Below the pieces are notes generated by a model. The model saw only the letters and a list, made by a program, of their open reading frames with translations, did no database searches and was not told the DNA's origin. 42,094 bases of DNA from DATCJU01 sp036562635. GTDB taxonomy: Bacteria; Actinomycetota; Actinomycetes; Mycobacteriales; Pseudonocardiaceae. The position numbers and the translations under genes are program-made. Within the stretch, counting starts at the first letter, position 1. Every line of letters starts with the position of its first letter. Where the stretch lies: positions 1-42,094 of the forward strand of contig DATCJU010000150.1 in NCBI GenBank assembly GCA_036562635.1. Reading direction: 5' to 3'. Below, in pieces: positions 7,325 to 14,904 of the stretch.

Positions 7325-7888
7325 TCACGACACCGACCGCAGGTCGTCCAACACGTCCCCCAGCACGCCTCGCAACGCCTCCAGGCCACGAGCCGTCTGG
7401 CTCTTCACGGTGCCCACCGAGCACCCCAACGCCTCCGCCACCGCGGCGACGTCCAGCCCGTCCAGGAACCGCAGCACCAGCACGGCCCGCTGGCGTGGCG
7501 GGATACGGCGCAGGCCCGCGAGCAGCGCCTCCCGGGTCGCGACGGTGTCTCCGAGCTCAGGGGCGGACACCGGTGCGTCCGGGAACTGCTCGACGGTGCG
7601 TTCCCGCCGCCAGGGACGCCGCGACTCGTCCACCACCGCCCGCACCAACGTCCTCCTGACGTAGGCGTCCAGGGCCCCCCGGTCCCGGATCTTCCGCCAC
7701 TTCCGGTGCAGCGCGACGAAGGCCGTCTGGGCCAGGTCGTCCGCGCGGTGCCAGTCACCACAGAGCAGGTAGGCAGTGCGGCGCACCGCCTCCCGCCGAG
7801 CCATGAAGTACTCAGCGAACTCCCGCTCCTCGCGCTGGTCCACGCGCGGTTCTCCACTCGTCGTGCCTGCACTCAACCAGACGGACAT
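7325..7888 (-). CDS. SigE-family ECF RNA polymerase sigma factor
   Basis: 187 residues from ATG 7888, or 172 from GTG 7843. The shorter form has a clear GGAG and starts just before the conserved domain, so it is a serious alternative. Region 2 is seen as L-L-C-G-D-W-H-R-A-D-D-L-A-Q-T-A-F-V-A-L, and region 4 as I-P-P-R-Q-R-A-V-L-V-L-R-F-L-D-G then G-C-S-V-G-T-V-K-S-Q-T-A-R-G, the usual helix-turn-helix. Length and motifs fit the actinobacterial SigE/TIGR02983-type group, which directs genes for envelope or stress responses. The next gene is a likely membrane-bound controller. Several GGAAC motifs upstream (7889-8040, minus strand) resemble ECF -35 boxes and could mean autoregulation, though no complete promoter is certain. 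Confidence 0.92.
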   Translation of the reverse strand: MSVWLSAGTTSGEPRVDQREEREFAEYFMARREAVRRTAYLLCGDWHRADDLAQTAFVALHRKWRKIRDRGALDAYVRRTLVRAVVDESRRPWRRERTVEQFPDAPVSAPELGDTVATREALLAGLRRIPPRQRAVLVLRFLDGLDVAAVAEALGCSVGTVKSQTARGLEALRGVLGDVLDDLRSVS

Positions 7889-8072
7889 GATCGCCGTTCC
7901 GGTTGCACGCCCGGATACGAACGATCGGGTTCCCCTCGGAAGGGTGACAGAGGAACGCCTGTTTCCTCACTACTGTCCAGCGTTTTGCGGAGCCTGTTCC
8001 TTACACCTACCCGCGAGGTTCCTCCGTTGGGGCGAATGAATACCGCCAAGGTGCATATGGTGTGATCTGTTC

Positions 8073-9125
8073 GTGACCCAGCGCGCCCCCATCGACCTCC
8101 GCTCCGACACTGTCACCCGTCCGGACGAACGCATGCGCGCCGCGATGGCCGCCGCCGAGGTGGGCGACGACGTCCTCGACCACGACCCCACCATGCGGGC
8201 CCTGGAGGAACGGGTCGCCGAACTGCTGGGCACCGAGGCCGCCCTGTGGGTGCCCAGCGGATCGATGGGCAACGTCATCGCGCTCATGGTGCACCTGCGC
8301 CGCGGTGACCGGTTCCTGGCACCGCAGGGAGCACACGTCCTGGGCTCCGAGCTGGGCACCGCCGCCTGGCTGGCCCAGGGCATGCCCGAGGCCCTCCCCT
8401 GGGACGCCGGTCCCGGGCGTGTCTCCGCGGACACGGTGCGGGCCGCGGCCGGTGGGAACGGGCCGTACTACACGCTGCGCACCACCCTGCTGTGCCTGGA
8501 GAACACGCACAACGCCGCCGGCGGCACGGTGATCCCCCCGCACGAACACGCCCAGCTGGTGGCCGCCGCCAAGGACCACGGCCTGCGGGTGCACCTGGAC
8601 GGGGCGCGGCTCTGGAACGCCGCCGTCGCCCTCGGCGTTCCGCCCGCCGCGCTCACCGTCGGTGCCGACACCGTCCAGACCTGCCTGAGCAAGGGACTGG
8701 GTGCCCCGGTCGGCTCCCTGGTGGCCGGTTCCGCCGACTTCGTCGTCGAGGCCCGCCGGGTGCGCAAGATGCTCGGCGGCGGGGTGCGGCAGGGTGGGGT
8801 GTTGGCCGCGGCCGGCCTGGTGGCCCTGGAACGCGTCGAGGAGCTGGCGGTCGACCACGAGAACGCCGCGGCTCTGGCCACCGGCCTGACCGAGCTGGGC
8901 TGGATGGTCGAGACCCCGCAGACCAACATCGTGATGGCCGAGGTCCCGGACGTCGCACTCACCCTGCGGCAGCTCGCCGACGTGGGGGTGCTGGCCACCC
9001 CGATGGCCGGACGGGTCCGGTTCGTCACCCACCGGGACGTCACCCGCGCCGACATCGACGAGGCACTGCGCCGGATCGGAGAGCACGTGCTGCCCCGGTC
9101 GGCCCCGCAGCCGTCGACGTCGTGA
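8073..9125 (+). CDS. ltaE: Low-specificity L-threonine aldolase / beta-eliminating lyase
   Basis: 350 residues. It is a PLP-dependent fold-type I enzyme that cleaves L-threonine or allo-threonine to glycine and acetaldehyde. Typical segments are visible: D-L-R-S-D-T-V-T-R-P at the start, W-V-P-S-G-S-M-G-N, L-E-N-T-H-N-A-A-G-G, H-L-D-G-A-R-L-W-N-A (Asp and Arg contact PLP), and C-L-S-K-G-L-G-A-P-V-G-S with the Schiff-base lysine. The GTG start at 8073 has no ribosome binding site; TATGGT lies 11 bases upstream, so the leader would be very short. It is divergent from the sigma factor gene. The following HAD gene starts 61 bp after its stop. The symbol rests on family similarity, so substrate range is uncertain. 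Confidence 0.92.
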   Translation: MTQRAPIDLRSDTVTRPDERMRAAMAAAEVGDDVLDHDPTMRALEERVAELLGTEAALWVPSGSMGNVIALMVHLRRGDRFLAPQGAHVLGSELGTAAWLAQGMPEALPWDAGPGRVSADTVRAAAGGNGPYYTLRTTLLCLENTHNAAGGTVIPPHEHAQLVAAAKDHGLRVHLDGARLWNAAVALGVPPAALTVGADTVQTCLSKGLGAPVGSLVAGSADFVVEARRVRKMLGGGVRQGGVLAAAGLVALERVEELAVDHENAAALATGLTELGWMVETPQTNIVMAEVPDVALTLRQLADVGVLATPMAGRVRFVTHRDVTRADIDEALRRIGEHVLPRSAPQPSTS

Positions 9126-9186
9126 CGTCCCGCCCGAGTTCCCCGGGTCACCCCGGCCCGGGTGCGATCCTGCCGAGGAGAGACGG

Positions 9187-9804
9187 ATGAGTGCTGTCCG
9201 CTGGGTGGTGTTCGACTACGGCGAGGTGATCAGCCGACGCACCGACGCCCTGCCCGAACTGGCCGCCCGCTACGGCGTGCCGGTCGACCGCTTCGAGTCG
9301 GCCTACTGGGCACGGCGGGACGCCTACGACCGCGGCCAGCCCGACCTGGACTACTGGCGTGGGGTCGCCACCGAGCTGGGGCTGCCCGCCGCGGAGGTGG
9401 TGGACGAGACCACCGCGGCGGAACTCACCGAGCGGGACGTCCGGGGCTGGCTGGAACTGGATCCCGGGACGACGACACTGCTCGACGAGCTGACCGCGGC
9501 GGGGGTACCGCTGGCCCTGCTGTCCAACGCCCCGGCCTCGTTCGCACGGGCCGTCGAGCGGCAGCCCTGGGCCCGGTACTTCGCGCACCTGGTGTTCTCC
9601 GGGGACCTGGGTGTGGCCAAGCCCGACGCGAAGATCTTCACCGAGCTGGTGCACCGGCTCGACGCGCGCCCCGAGGAGTGCCTGTTCCTTGACGACCGCC
9701 GGCCCAACGTGGACGGCGCCCGGGCCGCGGGGCTGCAGGCCGAGCTGTGGTCGGGTGCGGACGCCGCCCGGGCCCGGTTGACCGAGCTGGGCCTGTTGCC
9801 CTGA
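9187..9804 (+). CDS. HAD family hydrolase (subfamily IA-like)
   Basis: 205 residues, ATG at 9187 with GAGGAG upstream. Motif I is F-D-Y-G-E-V-I with Asp9 as the presumed nucleophile; the second Asp of D-x-D is replaced by Gly, as in YihX-like members. Motif II is L-L-S-N-A-P, motif III the lysine in V-A-K-P-D-A-K-I-F, and motif IV F-L-D-D-R-R-P-N-V. These proteins are cytosolic phosphatases acting on small phosphorylated metabolites. The cap region between motifs I and II is short and helical. It sits between the threonine aldolase gene and the EEP-family gene on the same strand. The physiological substrate cannot be read from the sequence. Confidence 0.9.
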   Translation: MSAVRWVVFDYGEVISRRTDALPELAARYGVPVDRFESAYWARRDAYDRGQPDLDYWRGVATELGLPAAEVVDETTAAELTERDVRGWLELDPGTTTLLDELTAAGVPLALLSNAPASFARAVERQPWARYFAHLVFSGDLGVAKPDAKIFTELVHRLDARPEECLFLDDRRPNVDGARAAGLQAELWSGADAARARLTELGLLP

Positions 9805-9880
9805 CCGGGCTCCGCACACCCCGCCCCGGCACACGGTTCCGGCCGGGGGTGGACGACGAGCGGACGTCCTGTGACCTGCG

Positions 9881-9886
9881 TACGGT
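9881..9886 (+). promoter_or_regulatory. -10 box favouring GTG 9894 for the EEP gene
   Basis: TACGGT followed by seven bases and GTG at 9894. The same hexamer precedes the DedA and FAD-oxidase genes at a similar distance. Confidence 0.4.
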
Positions 9887-9893
9887 GAGGGCG

Positions 9894-10736
9894 GTGGTCC
9901 GGCGTGCTCCCGACAGTCGGCACCGCCCGCCGGACGGTCCGGACGCGGCGGGTGGCCTGGCACGTCCTCACCCGACCCGTCCGGACCGTCACCCCGGTCG
10001 GCTCGTGCTGACCGTGCTGTCGTTCAACATCCACCACGCCGAGGGGCCGGACCACGAGCTCAACCTGGCCCGCGTGGCCGGGGAGATCCGCGCCTCGGGC
10101 GCCGACGTCGTGGGCCTGCAGGAGGTGGACCGGCACTTCGGTCCGCACAGCGGGTTCGCCGACCAGGCGGCCGAGCTGGGCCGCATGCTGGGCATGCACG
10201 TGGGGTACGGGACGAACCTGGACCTGGACCCGCTCACCGTGTCCGCCCCGCGCCGCCAGTACGGCACGGCGTTGCTCTCCCGGTTCCCGGTGCTGGAACA
10301 ACGCAACGTCCGGCTGCCCAAGGCCGACGGCGGCGAGGAGCAGCGTGGTCTGCTGGAGGCGGTCCTCCTGGTGCGCGGCCACCGGATACGCGTGCTGAAC
10401 ACCCACCTGCAGTTCGACAGCGCACGCGCGCGGCGGCTCCAGGCCGCACGGATCCGCGAGGCGGTGCTGGCCTCCGCCGAACCGGTGGTGCTCACCGGTG
10501 ACCTCAACACCCTGCCCGGCGACCCGGAACTCGCCCCGCTCACCGAGGTGCTGGTCGACGCGCACGCCGTCGCCGGGAGCGGGGACGGCCACACCTTCCC
10601 GGCACCGAGGCCGACCCTGCGGATCGACTACGTCCTGGTCGGTGCCCCGCTGGTGGTGTGTTCCGCGCAGGTGCTGCCCACCGCGGCCAGCGACCACCGG
10701 CCGGTGCGTGCCGAGATCCTGCTGCCGTCCGGCTGA
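9894..10736 (+). CDS. Endonuclease/exonuclease/phosphatase family protein
   Basis: The conserved domain begins at L-T-V-L-S-F-N-I-H-H (codons from 10005) and shows all family motifs: N in F-N-I-H-H, E in L-Q-E-V-D, N-T-H-L-Q-F, G-D-L-N, D-Y-V-L and the final catalytic S-D-H-R-P-V. These are metal-dependent phosphodiesterases or phosphatases acting on nucleic acids, phospholipids or inositol phosphates. Two starts are possible. GTG 9894 (280 aa) follows a TACGGT box, consistent with other leaderless genes here, but adds 37 Arg/Pro/His-rich residues with poor third-position GC. GTG 10005 (243 aa) has no binding site. No signal peptide is evident with either, so it is probably cytosolic. The real substrate is unknown. 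Confidence 0.85.
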   Translation: MVRRAPDSRHRPPDGPDAAGGLARPHPTRPDRHPGRLVLTVLSFNIHHAEGPDHELNLARVAGEIRASGADVVGLQEVDRHFGPHSGFADQAAELGRMLGMHVGYGTNLDLDPLTVSAPRRQYGTALLSRFPVLEQRNVRLPKADGGEEQRGLLEAVLLVRGHRIRVLNTHLQFDSARARRLQAARIREAVLASAEPVVLTGDLNTLPGDPELAPLTEVLVDAHAVAGSGDGHTFPAPRPTLRIDYVLVGAPLVVCSAQVLPTAASDHRPVRAEILLPSG

Positions 10737-10748
10737 CCCGGCCCGCCC

Positions 10749-10815
10749 CGACCGGGGCCGGTCGAGCCGGACCCCCGACCCGGGGCGTTCCAGCGCCACC
10801 GGTCCCGGCTCGACC
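10749..10815. terminator. Hairpins between convergent genes
   Basis: CGACCGG-GG-CCGGTCG (10749-10764) and a larger alternative pairing of 11 bp, 10760-10770 with 10805-10815. They lie between the EEP gene and the small membrane protein gene, which converge. There is no T run, as is usual for such GC-rich DNA. Confidence 0.45.
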
Positions 10816-10844
10816 GACGAACCCGAGCGGTTCCGCCGCCCGAC

Positions 10845-11033
10845 TCAGCGGGGCAGGCGGTCCCTCCCGGACTTCCCGGGCAGTTCGGACCTACGCGCCC
10901 AGCCGACCACCGCGGTGACGGCGAACGCGATCGCCCCCACCACCGCCAGCCAGAACAGTCCCTTGATCACCGCACCCAGCACGGACACCGCCAGCCAGAC
11001 GACCAGCAGTCCACCGATGATCCGCCACCACAT
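10845..11033 (-). CDS. Small membrane protein (62 aa)
   Basis: ATG at 11033 with GGGAGG five bases upstream; the open frame extends 16 codons further but without a binding site. The protein begins M-W-W-R-I-I-G-G, has two closely spaced hydrophobic stretches (residues ~4-22 and ~25-43), and ends in a basic tail, so it should be a two-helix hairpin with its C-terminus in the cytosol. No family is recognised. The 154 bp to the aminotransferase gene hold no other gene. Confidence 0.72.
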   Translation of the reverse strand: MWWRIIGGLLVVWLAVSVLGAVIKGLFWLAVVGAIAFAVTAVVGWARRSELPGKSGRDRLPR

Positions 11034-11187
11034 ACAGCCCTCCCCGTCCGAGCACCCCGTCAGGTGTCTCCCCCTGTCCAACGCACGAGGTGGCCGATCG
11101 GTGCCCGACCCGGGTTCCCGACCGGGTCCGGTCCTGCACCACCCACCGCCCGGCCCGTCCGGGTGCCCCCTCGGAGGGTCCCCGGGG

Positions 11188-12363
11188 CTACCGGCCCGGC
11201 AGCCACGCCTCCAGTCGGCGCAGGGCCTCGGCGACGTCCTCGGTGCTGCCGGCGAACGACATCCGCACGAAGCGGTGCCCGTCCACCGGGTCGAAGTCCA
11301 CCCCGGGCACGACGGCCAGTCCGACGTCGTCCAGCAACCGCCGGCAGAACGTCATCGAGTCGTCCGTCAGGTGCCCGATGTCGGCGTAGGCGTAGAACGC
11401 CCCGTCGGCCGGGGCGAGCCGCTCGACGCCGAGCCGACGCAGCCCGGCGAGCAGCAGGTCCCGGTTGGTGCGGTAGCGGGCCACGTGCGCGTCGGCCTCG
11501 GCGTAGGACTCGTCGGTGAACGCGGCCACCGCCGCGTACTGCCCCAGCGCCGGCGGGCACAGGGTGAAGTTGCCGGTCAGACAGTCCACCGCGCGCAGCA
11601 GCCGGCGGGGCACCAGCATCCAGCCCAGTCGCCACCCGGTCATGGCGAAGTACTTGGAGAACGAGTTCACCACGACGGCCTCGCGGGAGGTCTGCCACGC
11701 ACAGCCGGGCTGCTCGCCGTGGGTGGTGCCGTGGTAGATCTCGTCGCTGATCAGCTGCACGCCGTTGGCCTCGCACCACTCGGCGATCGCGGCCAACTCG
11801 GCGGCGTCCAGCACGGTACCGGTGGGGTTGGCCGGGCTGGCCACCACCAGCCCGCGGATCGGCTCGTCCAGCTCCTCCAGCATCCGCACCGTGGGCTGGA
11901 AGCGGGTCTCCGGGCCGCACGGCAGATCCACCACCCGGCAGCCCAGGGCGGACAGGATGTTGCGGTAGGCCGGGTAGCCGGGGCGGGGCAACGCCACCGC
12001 GTCCCCGGCGTCGAACGCGGCGAGGAACGCCAGCAGGAACCCCCCGGAGGAGCCGGTGGTCACCACCACGTCGTCGGGCTCGACGTCCAGGCCGTACCAG
12101 CGGTGGTAGTGCCCGGCGATCGCCTCCCGCAGCTCCGGGATGCCCAGCTGCTCGGTGTACCCGAGGGTGTGCTCGCGCAGGGCACGTTCCGCGGCCTCGC
12201 GCACCGGTGCCGGGGCCGGGCTGGACGGCTGGCCCGCGGCCAGCGACACCACGTCACCGCGCTCGCGTTGCCGCCGCGCGGCGGCGGAGAGCACCTCCAT
12301 CACGTGGAACGGCGGCACGGCGGCCCGCTGTGCCACCCCGAGCCGGCTCAGGACGTCTGACAT
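11188..12363 (-). CDS. PLP-dependent class I/II aminotransferase
   Basis: 391 residues, ATG at 12363 without an obvious ribosome binding site. The fold-type I aminotransferase motifs are complete: G-Q-P near residue 44, Y-T near 69, S-P-A-N-P-T-G with Asn179, S-D-E-I-Y with Asp207, the Schiff-base Lys237 in S-F-S-K-Y-F-A-M-T-G-W-R-L-G-W, and a C-terminal R-M-S-F substrate arginine. It should exchange an amino group between an amino acid and a 2-oxo acid; aspartate- or alanine-type relatives are closest in pattern, but specificity is not visible. It lies 123 bp after purD on the same strand behind a strong hairpin, so it is probably its own unit. Confidence 0.92.
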   Translation of the reverse strand: MSDVLSRLGVAQRAAVPPFHVMEVLSAAARRQRERGDVVSLAAGQPSSPAPAPVREAAERALREHTLGYTEQLGIPELREAIAGHYHRWYGLDVEPDDVVVTTGSSGGFLLAFLAAFDAGDAVALPRPGYPAYRNILSALGCRVVDLPCGPETRFQPTVRMLEELDEPIRGLVVASPANPTGTVLDAAELAAIAEWCEANGVQLISDEIYHGTTHGEQPGCAWQTSREAVVVNSFSKYFAMTGWRLGWMLVPRRLLRAVDCLTGNFTLCPPALGQYAAVAAFTDESYAEADAHVARYRTNRDLLLAGLRRLGVERLAPADGAFYAYADIGHLTDDSMTFCRRLLDDVGLAVVPGVDFDPVDGHRFVRMSFAGSTEDVAEALRRLEAWLPGR

Positions 12364-12445
12364 GGGGACCAGGGTGCCAGACCCGTTCGGAGTAACGACG
12401 AGGGCATGTGACCACGGGGGCCGTCGCCTCGCGGCACCCGGTGCG

Positions 12446-12477
12446 CGGTGCGGGCCGACCGGGGTCGGCCCGCACCG
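12446..12477 (-). terminator. Terminator hairpin after purD
   Basis: A perfect 14-bp stem (12446-12459 with 12464-12477) around the loop CGGG, just nine bases beyond the purD stop codon. There is no U tract, but stem strength and position argue for a terminator. Confidence 0.7.
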
Positions 12478-12486
12478 GCGGAGGGG

Positions 12487-13752
12487 TCAGGCGCGGGTGG
12501 GGATGCTGATCTCGCCGCGGCTGGCACGCAGCGCGATGTCGGTGCGGTGGTGCGCCCCGGTGAGCCGGATTCCCGCCACCCGGCGGTAGGCCGCCTCGCG
12601 CGCGGCGGCCAGGTCCGGACCGGTGCCGACCACCGACAGCACGCGGCCGCCGGCCGACACGATCGCCCCGTCCTCCCGGCGCCGGGTCCCGGCGTGCAGC
12701 ACACCCTCGGCGTCCGCCCCGGTGATCACGTCCCCGGTGCGCGGCCGGCCCGGGTAGCCCTCGGCGGCGATCACCACGGTGACCGCGGCACCGTCCGCCC
12801 ACTCCAGCGGCGGGTGCTCGGCGAGTCGACCGGTGGCGGTGGCCAGCAGCAACCCGGCCAGCGGGGTGCGCAGCAGCTCCAGCACCACCTGGGTCTCCGG
12901 GTCGCCGAAGCGACAGTTGAACTCGATGACCTGCGGGCCGTCCGCGGTCAGCGCCAGGCCGGCGTAGAGCAGCCCGGTGAACGGGGTGCCACGGCGGGCC
13001 ATCTCGTCGACGGTGGGCTGCACGATGCGGCGGACCACCTCGTCGGCCAGGTCAGCCGGGGCCCACGGCAGCGGCGCGTAGGCGCCCATGCCGCCGGTGT
13101 TGGGGCCGGTGTCGCCGTCGCCCACCCGCTTGAAGTCCTGCGCCGGCAGCAGCGGTACCACCGTGGTGCCGTCGACCAGGCAGAACAGCGAGGCCTCCGG
13201 CCCCTCCAGGTAGCTCTCCAGCAGCACCGGGTGGCCGGCGTCGAGCAGGCGCAGGGCGTGTGCACGGGCCCGCTCCAGGTCGGGGGTCACCACCACACCC
13301 TTGCCCGCGGCCAGCCCGTCGTCCTTGACCACGTACGGCGCGGTGAACCGGTCCAGCGCGGCGTCCAGGTGCGCCGGGTTGTCCACCACCTCGCTGCGCG
13401 CGGTGGGCACCCCGGCCGCGGTCATGACGTCCTTGGCGAACGCCTTGGACCCCTCGATGCGGGCGGCGGCCTTCGACGGGCCGAAACACGGGATGCCGGC
13501 GGCCCGGACCGCGTCGGCCGCCCCGACGACCAGCGGCGCCTCCGGCCCGACGACCACGAGATCGGCTCGCCACCGGCGGGCCAGGCCGGCCACCGCCTCG
13601 GGATCGGTCACGTCGACCGCGAGGAGCTCGGCGAGGGCGGCGATACCCGCGTTGCCCGGGGCACAGGCGAGTGCGGTCACCGCAGGGTCGCGGGAGAGGG
13701 CGAGGACCAGGGCATGCTCACGGGCACCGGAGCCGATCACCAGAACGCGCAC
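12487..13752 (-). CDS. purD: Phosphoribosylamine--glycine ligase
   Basis: 421 residues. It is the ATP-grasp enzyme joining phosphoribosylamine and glycine to form GAR, the second step of de novo purine synthesis. Visible motifs: N-terminal R-V-L-V-I-G-S-G-A-R-E-H-A-L, then V-G-P-E-A-P-L, G-P-S-K-A-A-A, the ATP-grasp lysines in V-V-K-D-D-G-L-A-A-G-K-G, the signature F-K-R-V-G-D-G-D-T-G-P-N-T-G-G-M-G, and the metal-binding E-F-N-C-R-F-G-D-P-E-T-Q. The GTG at 13752 is the family's usual start; the open frame runs on to 13836 but adds unrelated residues. TACGCT lies eight bases before the GTG with no binding site, so a leaderless or near-leaderless message is likely. Confidence 0.97.
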   Translation of the reverse strand: MRVLVIGSGAREHALVLALSRDPAVTALACAPGNAGIAALAELLAVDVTDPEAVAGLARRWRADLVVVGPEAPLVVGAADAVRAAGIPCFGPSKAAARIEGSKAFAKDVMTAAGVPTARSEVVDNPAHLDAALDRFTAPYVVKDDGLAAGKGVVVTPDLERARAHALRLLDAGHPVLLESYLEGPEASLFCLVDGTTVVPLLPAQDFKRVGDGDTGPNTGGMGAYAPLPWAPADLADEVVRRIVQPTVDEMARRGTPFTGLLYAGLALTADGPQVIEFNCRFGDPETQVVLELLRTPLAGLLLATATGRLAEHPPLEWADGAAVTVVIAAEGYPGRPRTGDVITGADAEGVLHAGTRRREDGAIVSAGGRVLSVVGTGPDLAAAREAAYRRVAGIRLTGAHHRTDIALRASRGEISIPTRA

Positions 13753-13760
13753 GGACCACC

Positions 13761-13766
13761 AGCGTA
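13761..13766 (-). promoter_or_regulatory. -10 box of purD (near-leaderless)
   Basis: TACGCT on the minus strand, eight bases before GTG 13752. Confidence 0.45.
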
Positions 13767-13814
13767 GTTCCCCCGACCGGCCCAGTGGCACCCCCGTCGT
13801 CGGCGCGGAACGGA

Positions 13815-13857
13815 ACGGGCCCGCCGCCGGGAGCATCGCCCCCGACGGCGGGCCCGT
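13815..13857 (-). terminator. Terminator hairpin of the TRAP transporter unit
   Basis: Twelve-bp arms at 13815-13826 and 13846-13857 with a 19-nt loop, located between the TAXI gene stop (13881) and the purD promoter on the same strand. Confidence 0.6.
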
Positions 13858-13880
13858 GGTTCACGTCCGAGCCGGTCCGG

Positions 13881-14891
13881 TCATCCGGCGTTCAGCTCGT
13901 CCAGGGCCCGACGCGAGCCCGGGTGGAGCTGCACCGGGTCGGTCTTCGCCGCGGTGTCCAGCGTGATGTCCTTCGCCGCCGGGTGCACCCTCTCCAGGTC
14001 GGCCTTCCGGTCGAAGATCAGCTTGGTCAGGGCGCAGGCGTTGTTCGCCGGGAAGTCCTCCCGCACCAGCAGCACGTTCGGCACCACGATGGTCGGCACG
14101 TCGGCCGGGAGCTGGTAGGTCGCGGCCGGGATGATCGCGGTGTCGTAGACCGGGTTGATCTGCTTCATGGTGTCCAGCAACGGGGTGACGTCGAGAAACT
14201 TCACCCGGTCACCCAGCGAGGTGGTCAGGTCGGTCATCGCCGCGGTGGGCAGGCCACCGGACCAGAACAGGCCGTCGATCGAGCCGTCCTTCATCCCGTC
14301 GACGGTCTTGGTCAGGTCCAGGCGCTGCGCCTGCACGTCCTTCTCCGGGTCCAGTCCGGCCGCCTGCAGCAACCGCTGGGCGATCACCTCGGTGCCGGAC
14401 TTGGGGGAGCCGGTGGAGATGCGCTTGCCCCGCATGTCGGCGACGCTGTTGATCCCGCTGTCCGCCCGGACCACCACGTGCGTGTAGTTCGGGTAGAGCC
14501 GGGTCAGCGCCCGTATCGGCTGCGGCTTGCCCTCGAAGGGGCCCTTGCCGGTCGCCGCGTCCGCCGCGGTGTCGGCCAGCGAGAACGCGACGTCGTAGTC
14601 GCCGGCCACCAGCTGCTGGATGTTCTGCACCGAGGCGCCGGTCTCGGCGGCGTTGGCCCGCAGCGTGGTGTTGTCGCTGATCAGCTGGCCCAGGCCGCCG
14701 CCGAGCGCGTAGTACACGCCGGTGGAGTTACCGGTCGCGATGGTGATGCGTCCCTCGCCGGTCTCGCACGAGGCCGCCGCGGCGTCACCACTGGCCCCGC
14801 TCGTGTCGTTGGTGCGTTTGCCACCGCATCCCGCGGCGAGCATCCCGGCCGCCAGCAGCGCGGCGACCAGGCGGTACGGCCACTTGCCCAA
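13881..14891 (-). CDS. TAXI family TRAP transporter solute-binding lipoprotein
   Basis: 336 residues with a lipoprotein signal: basic start, hydrophobic core, and lipobox L-A-A-G-C around residue 22. The mature part starts with I-T-I-A-T-G-N-S-T-G-V-Y-Y-A-L-G-G-G-L, the typical opening of TAXI (TRAP-associated extracytoplasmic immunogenic) proteins. It continues with D-V-A-F-S-L-A-D-T, Y-P-N-Y-T-H-V-V-V, G-K-R-I-S-T-G-S-P-K-S-G-T and F-W-S-G-G-L-P-T-A. It should capture a small organic acid outside the membrane and deliver it to the permease, whose gene ends 13 bp upstream on the same strand. TAXI ligands are poorly known (glutamate or dicarboxylates in a few cases), so the substrate is left open. 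Confidence 0.93.
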   Translation of the reverse strand: MGKWPYRLVAALLAAGMLAAGCGGKRTNDTSGASGDAAAASCETGEGRITIATGNSTGVYYALGGGLGQLISDNTTLRANAAETGASVQNIQQLVAGDYDVAFSLADTAADAATGKGPFEGKPQPIRALTRLYPNYTHVVVRADSGINSVADMRGKRISTGSPKSGTEVIAQRLLQAAGLDPEKDVQAQRLDLTKTVDGMKDGSIDGLFWSGGLPTAAMTDLTTSLGDRVKFLDVTPLLDTMKQINPVYDTAIIPAATYQLPADVPTIVVPNVLLVREDFPANNACALTKLIFDRKADLERVHPAAKDITLDTAAKTDPVQLHPGSRRALDELNAG

Positions 14892-14904
14892 CGTTCTCTC
14901 CCCT

